Assembly: GCA_035315885.1 (NCBI GenBank)
Contig: DATFXM010000146.1
Coordinates: 1 to 41,796 of the forward strand
DNA from: DATFXM01 sp035315885
GTDB lineage: Bacteria; Acidobacteriota; Blastocatellia; UBA7656
DNA length: 41,796 nucleotides
Direction: 5' to 3'
The notes below the pieces were generated by a model. That model searched no databases, was not told where the DNA came from, and was given only the letters and a program-made list of their open reading frames with translations. The position numbers and the translations under genes are program-made. Of the stretch, positions 25,620 through 34,524 are shown piece after piece (the stretch's first letter is position 1; each line of letters begins with the position of its first letter).

Positions 25620-25944
25620 TGCCAAATTGATTTTCGCGGTTGCTGGTTTGCTACGGTCGTAGACCAATTGGTACGAATTCAGCTCCGCCGGTTGTACAGC
25701 TCAATCGTGCCGTGGCAATTGCAATGCACGATGGTCCAGAGGCCGGTCTGGCGCAAGTCGGCGCGGTGTTGGAACATGGCGAACTCGGGAATTACTACCG
25801 GGCCATTCCGCCCGGGCAGAAATGTTCCGCAGGCTCGGCAGGACGAGCTGAGGCTAAAGTCCTCCTATGAGAGAGCTTTGGCGCTGTCCCAAGAGGAACC
25901 AGCGCGGGCAATTCCTGCAAGACCGGATTCGACAGTTGAAATAA
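25620..25944 (+). pseudogene. C-terminal relic of an ECF sigma factor (DUF6596-type), multiply frameshifted
   Basis: Read across frames, the DNA spells the typical C-terminus of the large ECF sigma factors with a TPR-like tail: DQLVRI, then (shift near 25681) PPVVQLNRAVAIAMHDGPEAG and VLEHGELGNYYRA, then (shift near 25804) HSARAEMFRRLGRTS, then (shift near 25840-25856) SSYERALALSQEEPAR, then (shift near 25911) QFLQDRIRQLK and a TAA at 25942. At least four indels are needed, so it cannot make protein. Everything before DQLVRI, including the sigma-2 and sigma-4 DNA-binding regions, is unrecognisable. These sigma factors are normally encoded beside YciI-family genes, exactly what follows here. 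Confidence 0.85.
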
Positions 25945-26074
25945 AAATAAATTAGCTTGTCGATTTTCGGCTTCCCGAACGACTATCTGATAGCAGAACG
26001 ATGAGCTACGGTTCTGTGAGTTAACTGGAAACGAGTCATTGGAAACAAATCACGGAAAGCAAGGATAAGAATTC

Positions 26075-26452
26075 ATGCCACAGTATATTGTTGCTGTCTA
26101 CCTTCCCGACGACTACGACCCGTCTGTCGAAACCGAAGCGACTATTGAGGAGATACACGCGCTCAACCGCGAAATGATTGCTGCCGGCGCGAGGAAGTTC
26201 GCCTGCGGAATTTCCCCGGCCGGCAACGCAAAGACGGTGCGGAAGCAGACTGATGGTACGGTGCTCGTCACCGATGGGCCATACACCGACACCAAGGAGC
26301 ACATGGGCGGTTTCTGGATACTGGAAGCCGCCGATATGGACGAGGCACTCGCGTGGGCGCGCAAGGGTGCCATCTCCTGCAATGCGGCGGGCGAGGTGCG
26401 CGAGCTTCTTTTCTACCCGGCTCCGGAACAAGGACCCGGCGAAAGCAAGTAA
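26075..26452 (+). CDS. YciI family protein
   Basis: A 125-residue protein of the YCII fold (ferredoxin-like alpha/beta dimer). It shows 'QYIVAVYLPDD' as strand 1 and the hallmark 'VTDGPYTDTKEHMGGFWILEAADMDEALAWA' (read in two parts) with the conserved DGP and GGF elements. Members next to ECF sigma genes are usually small proteins of unknown activity, sometimes suggested as ligand sensors or enzymes. The ATG has AAGGA about 10 nt upstream. It is 107 nt before a second YciI gene, and its normal sigma-factor partner just upstream is dead. Confidence 0.93.
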   Translation: MPQYIVAVYLPDDYDPSVETEATIEEIHALNREMIAAGARKFACGISPAGNAKTVRKQTDGTVLVTDGPYTDTKEHMGGFWILEAADMDEALAWARKGAISCNAAGEVRELLFYPAPEQGPGESK

Positions 26453-26559
26453 ACAACCTGGCCACTGCGGCCTCGGAGCACGCGCCTTAGTGACGGGATG
26501 AACGAACCGGCGCAACGCTCTGCTGCCGATTCCGCCAATCCGCTATGAGGAGAAGAACA

Positions 26560-26967
26560 ATGAAATACATCTGCTTGGGATACATCGGCCCGGGAAAATT
26601 CGAAGGGATGACTGAGGACGAGCGACACGCAACGTTCGACGAATGCTTTGAGTACAACGACCATCTGCGCGCCAACGGACATCTTATCGCCGAAGTGCCT
26701 CTTCAGCCTCCGGAGACCGCGTTGACCCTGTACTGGAAAAACGGCAAAGTCGCGACGACTGATGGCCCCTATGCGGAAACCAAGGAACAGCTCGGCGGCA
26801 TTCAAATCCTTGAGGCGCGTGACCTCAATCATGCCGTTCAGCTTGTCTCACAGCAACCAGGCTTTAAGTTTGGACTTGGACCGATTGAGATACGGCCGAT
26901 TATGGATTTGAGCGAGATAATAAACGAGAGTGAGCAGCGGCGACGGCGAAAGGATACCTCGCTATGA
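26560..26967 (+). CDS. second YciI family protein
   Basis: A 135-residue YCII-fold protein beginning MKYICLGYIGPGKFEGM. It carries 'TTDGPYAETKEQLGGIQILEARDL', the DGP...GG signature with IxI instead of FxI. The ATG at 26560 follows GAGGAGAAGAAC, an excellent ribosome binding site; an in-frame ATG at 26545 would read through that site and is rejected. The last dozen codons (SEQRRRRKDTSL) sit on a 20-bp DNA segment that recurs after the next gene. It is paralogous to the upstream YciI gene but clearly diverged, as expected for the two subfamilies usually found with these sigma factors. Confidence 0.92.
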   Translation: MKYICLGYIGPGKFEGMTEDERHATFDECFEYNDHLRANGHLIAEVPLQPPETALTLYWKNGKVATTDGPYAETKEQLGGIQILEARDLNHAVQLVSQQPGFKFGLGPIEIRPIMDLSEIINESEQRRRRKDTSL

Positions 26968-26968
26968 G
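26943..26968 (+). repeat. direct repeat copy 1 flanking the ADOP permease
   Basis: ACGGCGAAAGGATACCTCGC (26943-26962) followed, after one variable base, by ATGAG. It spans the end of the second YciI gene and is repeated at 29600-29625. GAGCAG precedes both copies. Confidence 0.9.
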
Positions 26969-27074
26969 GGGCGAGGAAAAGTTCGCGTAAGTAGAATGAC
27001 GCAAAAAACGGGTGTGAAGCCGGGAAATGACTGTATCGCCGGGGAGACTGACTTCCGGAAAGGAAAACAGAATT

Positions 27075-29549
27075 ATGTCATTCGTTAACGATTTGAGAGT
27101 TGCATTCCGCTCGCTGGCTCGAACCAAAGGGCTTGCGTTCACGGTGGTGCTGACGCTAGCGCTTGGTATCGGCGCCAACTCCGCCATCTTCACGCTGGTG
27201 CGCGGCGTGCTCCTCAAACCGCTCGTTAACCGCGACGAGGACCGGCTGATCTATATCCGTCAGAGCGCCCCTGGGGTCCGCGACGACAACACAACCTTCT
27301 CGGTGCCGGAAATCCAGGATTTGCGAGGCGAAGTTAAAACGCTGAGCGCGTTTGGCGATTTCTCTACCGTCGGTTTCACCATGACCGAGCTGGGTGAGCC
27401 TCGCGAAGTTCAAGCTGGCGTCGTTGGCGGCAACTACTTCGATGTTATGGGCCTTCACCCTGTCCTCGGTCGTCTCATCGGACCTCAAGACGACGGCCCC
27501 AACGCTGCCGGAGTCGTCGTTCTCACCTATCGTTTCTGGACGACCAGTTTTATGAAAGATCCTACGGTAGTCGGCAAAGACATTCGCCTTGATAGTGGTA
27601 TCCTTGGCAATCGGTCTGCTACCGTCATCGGCGTCCTCGAACCTTGCGTCGCATATCCTCAAGACACCGAAATCATTGCCAATGTCGTCACCAGCCCGCA
27701 CCACCTCTCCGCCACCATGGTCACCGGCCGTGTCCATCGCATGACTGAGCTGTTTGGCCGTCTCGCCCCCGGTGTCACCCTCGATCAAGCTCGCGCCGAG
27801 TTACGCTCCGTCTATGGGGTGATGATCAAGGAACATCCCGAGGCATATTCGCCCAAAGCGGACTTCCAGATCGAAGCGAAGCTGTTTCGCGACCAGATTA
27901 CCTCGGGCGCCCGGACCGTACTGCTGGTGCTGCTCGCAGCCTCAGTACTGGTCTTCGTCATCGCGTGTTCCAATGTCGCCAACCTGATTCTCACACGGAC
28001 GGTTCGCCGCGAAGGCGAACTGACCATCCGTGCGGCACTCGGCGCCAGCACAGGCGCGCTACGCCGCATGCTGCTGGCCGAAAGCCTTGTGCTTTGCAGC
28101 GCCGGCGCTGGTCTTGGAGTAATCAGCGCGTACCCGATGGTGGCTATCCTCGCCCGCTACGCCTCGCGGTTTTCCGTCCGTGCGCTCGACTTGACAGTCG
28201 ATTCCAGCCTGCTCTGGCTTGGAGCCGCGCTGGCGGTCGTGGCGGCGGTGATTCTAGCGTTCGTCCCGCGCCTGCCATCGGCCGGTACGTCCGGCGGCCT
28301 TAGCCTATCGAGCGGCAGCGCACGGATAACCGGGAGCACGAGCCGCCGCCAGCGGATCTTCGCAGTTACACAAATCGCCGCATCCTTCGTCCTGCTGGCC
28401 GGTGCCAGTATGTTGATCACTACGCTGATCGCACTGCAAACGGTGCAGACAGGTGTCGATACCCGCCACGTCCTTGCCATCAACGTCCCCGTTATGTCCT
28501 ACGGAAAAACACCTCAGCAAGTGCTCGATTTCTACAAGGAATCGATTCGCCGCGTGGATGCGCTGCCCGGCGTGAAAGAGACCGCTTTCGGCCTGATGGT
28601 TCCCTGGCGCGATGCCGCCGCCGGCGTGGGCCTGCAATTCTCCGCCGACGGTCATGTTCATGCCGATGGCGAAGAGGATCCTCGCGCGCAGTGGCGTGTC
28701 ATTTCTCCCGGATTCTTTGCCGCGCTCGGCGTTCCCATCCTCAGCGGTCGCGATTTCAACGACCTCGACGGCCAAAATAAAGGTAAAGATCCCGTCGTCA
28801 TCATCAGTGAGACTCTCGCACAGCGCATGTTCCCTAATCAGGATCCTATTAATCGGCATGTCTATTGGACGGATCCCGTGCTGAAATTCGTCCCGGGAAT
28901 TAGCGCTGCACCGCACCGCATCATCGGGGTCACCGCCGATATTGACGACCAACACGTCGTTCCCGAGCCCATCGTTACCATCTATAGCTCATTTGAAGAA
29001 GGGCCAATGTTTGGCGGCCGCCTCTTCATCCATACCGATGCGGATCCTTATTCGCTGGTCACGCCGGCCACGCGGATCATTCGCGACATGTCCGCCGACC
29101 AGCCCATTGAGCGTGCCGCCAGCCTCGCAGACGTCCGCGCGGAAGTGCTTACGCCGGACCGCTTGAACTCGGTGGTGTTTGGAGTGTTCGCGGCCGTGGC
29201 CTTATCGATTGCCCTGGTTGGCGTCGCAGGCGTGCTCGCGTTTTCGGTCAGCTCGCGGACGCGCGAATTCGGTATCCGGTTGGCACTAGGATCGCAACCA
29301 CGAGACCTTCTGCGCGGCGTAATCACAGATGGCGTCGTGATGGCGGCGGCCGGCGTCTTCGCAGGCGCGGCATTCGGGTTCGTGATGGCGCGTTTGGCGC
29401 GCAGCTATTTCCTCGACGTGAAGATGCCGGGCGCCTTGCCCGTGGTCATTTCTGCATTAGTGCTGCTGACGGCTGCAGTCATCGCGTCCTTGGCGCCGGC
29501 CGTGCGCGCTGCTCGTATCGATGTAATGAAGGCTCTTCGCGCCGAATGA
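27075..29549 (+). CDS. ABC transporter permease, ADOP type (MacB/FtsX)
   Basis: An 824-residue permease with the duplicated MacB-periplasmic/FtsX layout. The N-terminal segment 'VAFRSLARTKGLAFTVVLTLALGIGANSAIFTLV' (read in two parts) is followed by a large extracytoplasmic domain, then three membrane helices (VLLVLLAASVLVFVIACSNVANLIL region). A second extracytoplasmic domain and a final FtsX block (GVFAAVALSIALVGVAGVLAF ... LTAAVIASLAPAVRAARIDV) end at 'MKALRAE'. No ATPase is encoded nearby, as is usual for these orphan permeases. Such proteins likely move or extract molecules at the inner membrane with a shared ATPase. The ATG at 27075 (AAAGGA upstream) starts the canonical MSFVNDLRVAFRSL; an in-frame ATG at 27027 would add 16 atypical residues. 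Confidence 0.93.
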   Translation: MSFVNDLRVAFRSLARTKGLAFTVVLTLALGIGANSAIFTLVRGVLLKPLVNRDEDRLIYIRQSAPGVRDDNTTFSVPEIQDLRGEVKTLSAFGDFSTVGFTMTELGEPREVQAGVVGGNYFDVMGLHPVLGRLIGPQDDGPNAAGVVVLTYRFWTTSFMKDPTVVGKDIRLDSGILGNRSATVIGVLEPCVAYPQDTEIIANVVTSPHHLSATMVTGRVHRMTELFGRLAPGVTLDQARAELRSVYGVMIKEHPEAYSPKADFQIEAKLFRDQITSGARTVLLVLLAASVLVFVIACSNVANLILTRTVRREGELTIRAALGASTGALRRMLLAESLVLCSAGAGLGVISAYPMVAILARYASRFSVRALDLTVDSSLLWLGAALAVVAAVILAFVPRLPSAGTSGGLSLSSGSARITGSTSRRQRIFAVTQIAASFVLLAGASMLITTLIALQTVQTGVDTRHVLAINVPVMSYGKTPQQVLDFYKESIRRVDALPGVKETAFGLMVPWRDAAAGVGLQFSADGHVHADGEEDPRAQWRVISPGFFAALGVPILSGRDFNDLDGQNKGKDPVVIISETLAQRMFPNQDPINRHVYWTDPVLKFVPGISAAPHRIIGVTADIDDQHVVPEPIVTIYSSFEEGPMFGGRLFIHTDADPYSLVTPATRIIRDMSADQPIERAASLADVRAEVLTPDRLNSVVFGVFAAVALSIALVGVAGVLAFSVSSRTREFGIRLALGSQPRDLLRGVITDGVVMAAAGVFAGAAFGFVMARLARSYFLDVKMPGALPVVISALVLLTAAVIASLAPAVRAARIDVMKALRAE

Positions 29550-29599
29550 GATTCGGCCAGCGACGGACTTGAAGAAATGATGAAGACAAGCGAGCAGCT

Positions 29600-29625
29600 A
29601 CGGCGAAAGGATACCTCGCGATGAG
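29600..29625 (+). repeat. direct repeat copy 2 flanking the ADOP permease
   Basis: This second copy of the 20-bp segment (29600-29619) and the ATGAG that follows begins 50 bp after the permease stop. In the matching frame it reads SEQLRRKDTSR then TGA, resembling the tail of the second YciI protein. It looks like a leftover 3' end of a duplicated YciI gene. Confidence 0.85.
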
Positions 29626-29700
29626 TGCGGCCACGAGGGAAAGCATGATCAGGATCTAGCCGGGGGACCACAACGCCTCCTCGGTACAGAGTGGGCATCC

Positions 29701-29721
29701 AAAAAAACAGCCTGCGGCTGT
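29701..29721 (-). terminator. intrinsic terminator of the 615-codon gene
   Basis: On the minus strand, ACAGCC-GCA-GGCTGT is followed by a run of seven T residues, starting 15 nt after the stop at 29736. This is a textbook rho-independent terminator. It also limits read-through into the convergent permease gene. Confidence 0.88.
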
Positions 29722-29735
29722 GAGAGTACTGCAGT

Positions 29736-31583
29736 CTACTTACCTACAGCAGGTAACGTCGCCCGCACCACAGCAAGCTCAGACGCAATTGATAGAGCCG
29801 CGTCATTGAATGTTCGCGCAAGCCGCAAAGATCTAAAATAGTCCGCGCGTGCGAGCAATTCGAATCCGGTCAGGTCGTTTGCGAAGAGGCTCAGAGAATC
29901 GGTTGGTCCGGGAGGATGCCCAAATTTCCTGTGCAATCCTGCATCTCTCGGCATACCTCCAACTGAATTAATTGCGTCACTAGCCGCGCTCATAACTTCG
30001 AATCCGCGATTCACGTCAACCCGCGCGTAAATCCGAGCTAGCCTAAGGAGCTCCTCAGCGTGGTCAGGGGTCGGGAAACGATCAGAGTTGAGAAGCAAGG
30101 ACTTCGCATTATCCAGTATGGCTATGGTTTGTTCACCGTAGCCAGACTGCGCTGCTTGCATCGAAATCATAACCAGTTGCACTAATCGTCGCTCCGGGCT
30201 CGAGACATGTTCTGTCAGCCGTTGCGCCTCAGCATAATGCGTTGAATTGACGGCCTCGGCGATTTGAACGGTCCAAACGTCATCGACGGCGTCAGCGCGC
30301 CTGTCGGGATCTCCGATCTTTGACGCGATCGATAGAGCTTTCTCCCTGTCACCTCTTTGAGTAGCCAGTGACACAGCGAGTTGAAGTAGTTCCCACTGAA
30401 CGCCCGGATCGCTTGCCGCTTCGGCCTCAGCAACAAGGCTCTCAGGCGTGTCGCCGTTATCGTAAAAGACGAACATGTGGTCGCGACTAACCGGGTCCAT
30501 CCAGCGTTTCAGGCGTTCGATCGTTGTCCGAGCAGCAGAAAGGTGCTCTTGATCATAATGCTCGAACGCTGGGAGTAGATCTGTGAGCGCGGTGAAAAAG
30601 CTTGCTGCCATCTCTTCCGTCGAAGCAGCATCACTGAACGGGCGCTCCGTACGAAAGGCTACGCCATCGCTGCGGCTGATTCCGCTAACAAACCGCTCCG
30701 TCGCTACCAGGCACGCATTGAGAAACCGCTTAAATAGCGCTACCTTCGCGCCGCCCATCTCGCTGGGATGCGCCCGCTCGTTCGACGGGCGTCGCTCGAT
30801 TTCATCGCCAAGTAGATACCTCGCTAGTGTGAGCATCTCCAGCGCATTGATGTCATGTGTCTCGATTCTACGGAGAGCCGCATCCACAAGATCCTCACCT
30901 GACGAAGGGTCAACCTTGACGAGCCTCGACAACAAATCCGGAAAAGAGAACACGATTCCATTCGATAGGCTCACTCGCGCAAGACGCGCGGCGGCAGCCG
31001 GATCTTGCGATACTACTGCAGAAGCAACCTCAACCAGCATGACTGATCGAGCGTCTTCGGAAGTGTTCCGGTCTCTCGGCCCGAAGTCGCAATTGATTCC
31101 TTTTTTATCAATTCCCAACAAACGACTGGCGAGCTTTGGATCGTGTCGAGTTATTGCCCGGATAATTTCAGAAAGAATTTGTCCGCAAGAGGGGTTGACG
31201 ACACCAGAGTATGTGGATGAGGGCATAATCCTAGCAGACTCATCGAACGCCTTCTGAAGGAGCGTTCGTGCTCGTGCCTCGTCGCGTTCCCAAAGCAGGT
31301 CAGCAATCCGCGACTGAAGACGTACGCGTGCCGCGATATCATCGAGCTTGCCTGCGTCGTCGACTAGCGATTTCAACCGCTTAAGCGCATCTTTTTGCGC
31401 ACGCTGGCGCTCGATTTGTGTAGATTCAGAAGTTTGCTTTCCGCTGGGCGGAGAATCCTGATCGTTGTGGCGAGAGGTTTTAGCAGAGCGAGCCGATTGA
31501 GTTGTAGACATCGATTGCGGAACTTGAATTAAAAGGCCCGGAAGAGTCGCCATGAACGCGAGTAGCGGTACAAGACTCTTCAT
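29736..31583 (-). CDS. exported helical-repeat protein of unknown function
   Basis: A 615-residue protein with a signal peptide (SLVPLLAFMATLPGLLIQV). A polar, probably disordered segment (about 25-65) is followed by an all-helical body that resembles TPR/alpha-solenoid repeats: 'ARVRLQSRIADLLWERDEARART', 'LLQKAFDESARI', 'LARYLLGDEIE', 'LQLAVSLATQRGDREKALSIASKI' (read in parts) and 'LLARADYFRSLRLARTFND' near the end. Proteins of this look are frequent in Acidobacteriota, but I know no assigned function. The ATG at 31583 has AGGAG 12 nt upstream. A short GAGATT/AATCTC inverted repeat in the leader could mask that site. It is a single-gene unit with its own terminator. Confidence 0.85.
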   Translation of the reverse strand: MKSLVPLLAFMATLPGLLIQVPQSMSTTQSARSAKTSRHNDQDSPPSGKQTSESTQIERQRAQKDALKRLKSLVDDAGKLDDIAARVRLQSRIADLLWERDEARARTLLQKAFDESARIMPSSTYSGVVNPSCGQILSEIIRAITRHDPKLASRLLGIDKKGINCDFGPRDRNTSEDARSVMLVEVASAVVSQDPAAAARLARVSLSNGIVFSFPDLLSRLVKVDPSSGEDLVDAALRRIETHDINALEMLTLARYLLGDEIERRPSNERAHPSEMGGAKVALFKRFLNACLVATERFVSGISRSDGVAFRTERPFSDAASTEEMAASFFTALTDLLPAFEHYDQEHLSAARTTIERLKRWMDPVSRDHMFVFYDNGDTPESLVAEAEAASDPGVQWELLQLAVSLATQRGDREKALSIASKIGDPDRRADAVDDVWTVQIAEAVNSTHYAEAQRLTEHVSSPERRLVQLVMISMQAAQSGYGEQTIAILDNAKSLLLNSDRFPTPDHAEELLRLARIYARVDVNRGFEVMSAASDAINSVGGMPRDAGLHRKFGHPPGPTDSLSLFANDLTGFELLARADYFRSLRLARTFNDAALSIASELAVVRATLPAVGK

Positions 31584-32361
31584 AGAGATTGAAATCTCCT
31601 AAAATCGAGTCGTGAATCGACATTAGCTACGTGGAAATAACCCTTCATAAGGAACGTCATTAGTTGATTCGGTTGCAAGTTAGTTCTTGTTTAACTATGA
31701 CGCGAGCTCAAGCTCGTTTCGCGAAGTCCTAATAAAGCGTAAGAACTCAACTGAACGAGCCCTCCGTTTAGTTGAATTTCTCTCGATGATGTCGCTCCAA
31801 GAAACCGGAGCGGACGAGTTCTACATTAGCTGATTCGTTTGAAGCCGCGCTGGTTGGTGCTCTCACAAACCGAAGGCGAGCCCGTACCAATGCCCGAGAC
31901 TCCAAAATGGAACAAAGAACGCGTCCTCGTCGCGCTTGGGATCGAGGAGGACACAGCGACAAACGTTAGCTCAGCGCCGTTGGAGCACCAATGCGCCATC
32001 CTTCGGCGTTGAATGGGGGTAGGCTCTCGTTGGCAGTCATTGTTCCTTCGGAAGCAGCAAGCCGGTTAGATCGAACCCAGAGTGATCCATAGAATTAAGA
32101 AATCGCTTTCGTTGGGGCCTAGGCCTGGAAAGCCGATCGTAAACGTTTCAGCAAGACCTCTTTTTCATATTCAAGTACTATCGATGGGATCGGAAAGACG
32201 ATTCGATAAACGCATGTTCTCAATCCTTTAAGCTCACGATCTGATCGACCGCAAGAATTTGAAAGACAACCCGTCCTACCCTTGATACCATTCACAGTGA
32301 ATAAGTCAGAGTAGCTTGCAAAACGGCTCCTGGGACTAGTGAGGTGTTTAAGAAGAAAACC
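31584..32361. other. divergent intergenic region between the 615-codon gene and the araC-type gene
   Basis: No gene is supported; short frames on both strands carry nothing recognisable. It should hold two divergent promoters, which I cannot place. A CGAGCT-CA-AGCTCG inverted repeat lies near 31702-31715, and ATTCAC-A-GTGAAT at 32290-32302. Confidence 0.45.
32290..32302. promoter_or_regulatory. palindrome ATTCAC-A-GTGAAT upstream of the AraC-family gene
   Basis: A perfect 6-bp inverted repeat around one central base lies 59 bp before the ATG at 32362. The position suits an operator, but AraC-type proteins usually bind direct repeats, so the binder may be another regulator. Confidence 0.35.
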
Positions 32362-33255
32362 ATGGACCAGCACACTCTGCGCACTCCAGCCAGCCATCGC
32401 AACCAGTGGTTGGCGCTCTTGAATGAACATGGCGTAGGTCATCCGAAGTCGCTACAGGTAATGGAGGTCCCGGGCGCACTGGTCCAGGCGACGATTGGAG
32501 AACCTCCTGGCCGAATTAGTCTCGAGGCAGCACGTGGGAACGTACTAATGTTCAACATGTCTCCGGTGCAAAGGCTTCGACAAACTCGTGACGGACGTTC
32601 TTTCGTGAGCGATATGCTGCACGGAGAAATGACGCTGATGCCTGGCGGAGTTCCGAGCCAGTGGTCGTGGAACAGCGCCTGTGACCGCCTGGATGTATTC
32701 GTTTCGGCCGAAGTGTTTGGGGAGGAAAGCGGGCTCAATGTTGTGGATCGGTTCCTCTTTCGCGATTTCGAGATGGAATCGGTCTGCTGGACTCTCTACC
32801 GGGAACTGAGCTCGAGCGGCTCGGCGGACTGTCTCTATGTGGAATCTCTAATCACGAAGCTTGCCTTGCTTATGCTGCAGCGGCACTCCACGGCTTCGCC
32901 TGCGGCCCGCGTCCTGCCGTCGAGCGGTTTGACCCGGAACGGGGCACGTTGCGTGCTCGATTACATCGAATCCAATCTAAGCTGCGAGCTGACGCTGAAC
33001 GAGTTGGCAGGGCTCGTGGGCTTGAGTCGTCACCACTTCGCGCGGATGTTCAAGCGTTCCATCGGCGCGCCTCCGCATCGATATGTGCTGGAGCGCAGGG
33101 TCGAACGTGCCAAGCGGATGCTGTGGAGCAAGGCTGCGAGCCTGGTGGAGATCAGCCTGTCAACAGGCTTCAGCAGCCAGAGCCACTTCACTACCGCATT
33201 CCATCGAGTGGTAGGTGTCACTCCGTCGGAATTCCAGAGATGTAACCTTCACTAG
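32362..33255 (+). CDS. AraC family transcriptional regulator
   Basis: A 297-residue regulator. The N-terminal ~180 residues form a likely beta-rich sensing domain of no named type. The C-terminal ~100 residues carry the double HTH of AraC: 'LTLNELAGLVGLSRHHFARMFKRSIGAPPHRYV' (read in two parts) as the first HTH, and 'SLVEISLSTGFSSQSHFTTAFHRVVGVTPSEFQR' (read in two parts) as the second, with the family's conserved GFSSQSHF...G.TPSEF. The ATG at 32362 is preferred over a GTG six codons earlier because AAGAAG lies upstream of it. It lies 43 nt before a DUF2147 gene on the same strand and may control it or the divergent gene. Confidence 0.93.
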   Translation: MDQHTLRTPASHRNQWLALLNEHGVGHPKSLQVMEVPGALVQATIGEPPGRISLEAARGNVLMFNMSPVQRLRQTRDGRSFVSDMLHGEMTLMPGGVPSQWSWNSACDRLDVFVSAEVFGEESGLNVVDRFLFRDFEMESVCWTLYRELSSSGSADCLYVESLITKLALLMLQRHSTASPAARVLPSSGLTRNGARCVLDYIESNLSCELTLNELAGLVGLSRHHFARMFKRSIGAPPHRYVLERRVERAKRMLWSKAASLVEISLSTGFSSQSHFTTAFHRVVGVTPSEFQRCNLH

Positions 33256-33298
33256 CCGCTGAAGGGCTTTCGAATCCTAACAAACATCGGGGAGACTT

Positions 33299-33769
33299 AT
33301 GCGACGATGTCTCATTGGTTATACGTGTGTTCTGATGCTCCTGCTGTGCGACAGCAGGGCCGGGAAGAGTTACCACACAAGTTTTTGGCAGGCCTCGCCC
33401 GTCGGCCGGTGGAGGAGCGTTGACGGCGCAACCGGCAAGGTGAATTCGATCGTCGTCATCTGGGAAGCGAACGGGAAATTGTACGGAAAGATCGAGAAGC
33501 TCGTAAACCCGGATCCCGGAGACCCGAATCCGCGCTGTACACGTTGCGACGGCGAATTGAAGGGTAGGCCGCTGATCGGACTTCAGATTCTTTGGGACCT
33601 CGTGAAAGACGGTGACGAGTGGTCAGGTGGCAGGATACTCGACCCTGACAATGGAAAAGTCTACAAGTGCTACATCGCTTTGGAGGACGGCGGGAAAAAG
33701 TTGAAGGTACGCGGATATCTAGGCTTCTCCCTCCTGGGCCGAACAGAGTACTGGTTGCGAGACCAGTGA
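33299..33769 (+). CDS. DUF2147 family exported protein
   Basis: A 156-residue protein with a short signal sequence (CVLMLLLCDSRAG). A full DUF2147 domain follows: 'SPVGRWRSVDGATGKVNSIVVIWE' (read in two parts), 'GKLYGKIEKLV', a CxxC pair C80/C83 followed by 'DGELKGRPLIGLQIL', then 'WSGGRILDPDNGKVYKC' and 'LKVRGYLGFSLLGRTEYW'. Members are periplasmic beta-sandwich proteins of unknown activity. The ATG follows GGGGAGA. Close spacing to the AraC-type gene suggests co-transcription. Confidence 0.92.
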   Translation: MRRCLIGYTCVLMLLLCDSRAGKSYHTSFWQASPVGRWRSVDGATGKVNSIVVIWEANGKLYGKIEKLVNPDPGDPNPRCTRCDGELKGRPLIGLQILWDLVKDGDEWSGGRILDPDNGKVYKCYIALEDGGKKLKVRGYLGFSLLGRTEYWLRDQ

Positions 33770-33855
33770 TGCGTCGTTCGTACTCTTTGGTGACTAGAAC
33801 ATTTTGACGGGAGTGGTTCGGTCATACTGACCCTGACCTCAATGGCGGGCTCCTA

Positions 33856-34524
33856 ATGAAAGTACTTTCTTCGACAGCGGCGCATTCTTTGACGCTGCGC
33901 GAACTTGCGCGCGCCGACCTTAGAGAGGCGGCACGGCTTCTTAGCCGTGGGATGTGTAACAACCCCGCTAATGTTCGTGCCTTCGGTATAGCAAACGTCC
34001 CTCGTCGCCAGCGGGCTCTCGCGCGGTTCTTCGTACCAGTCTTGCACGGACTTTATCGGCGTGGTGTGGTCGTTGGCGCTTTTCGCGAAGGGACACTGGT
34101 TGGAGTCTGCGGCATGGCCCGGCCCACATTGTGCCAACCGGGCGTGTTGGAAAAGCTCAGCGTCATTCCTTCAGTGGTCCTGGCCAACCCGGTCAGCGCG
34201 CCTCTGGGGGTGTTGCGGTGGGTTGGTGAGTGGGCGCGTCGCGATCCAACCGAGCCGCATTGGCACCTGGGCCCGCTGGCAGTGGACTGTCACCTACAGG
34301 GTCTGGGAATCGGCAGCGCGATGTTGGCTGCATTCTGCGAGCGCATGGACGACCTCCGCGCACTCTCTTACCTGGAAACCGACAAGCGGGAGAACGTCCG
34401 CTTCTATGAGAAATTCGGATTTGGCGTGATCGGTGAAGCAGAGGTGGCTGGGGTCTCCTGTTGGTTTATGTCTCGCCGGCCCAATCGAAATGTCTCGGTC
34501 TCCGCAACCAAGTCAGCAAGATGA
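33856..34524 (+). CDS. GNAT family N-acetyltransferase
   Basis: A 222-residue acetyltransferase. The acetyl-CoA-binding motif A is in 'LGPLAVDCHLQGLGIGSAML', with QGLGIG near residues 146-151. It is followed by 'LSYLETDKRENVRFYEKFGF', the usual C-terminal GNAT strand and helix with the N/Y...FYEKxGF pattern. The substrate (small amine or protein) cannot be inferred. Its TGA overlaps a following ATG (34521) that opens a 40-codon frame. It lies 86 nt after the DUF2147 gene. Confidence 0.92.
   Translation: MKVLSSTAAHSLTLRELARADLREAARLLSRGMCNNPANVRAFGIANVPRRQRALARFFVPVLHGLYRRGVVVGAFREGTLVGVCGMARPTLCQPGVLEKLSVIPSVVLANPVSAPLGVLRWVGEWARRDPTEPHWHLGPLAVDCHLQGLGIGSAMLAAFCERMDDLRALSYLETDKRENVRFYEKFGFGVIGEAEVAGVSCWFMSRRPNRNVSVSATKSAR

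Noticed and set aside
25569..25955. 128-codon plus-strand frame taken as a gene
   Set aside because: It is a chance joining of frames across the sigma-factor relic; only parts of it match the family, and other parts match in the other two frames.
27156..27788. 210-codon minus-strand frame
   Set aside because: Antisense to the 824-residue permease; no family resemblance.
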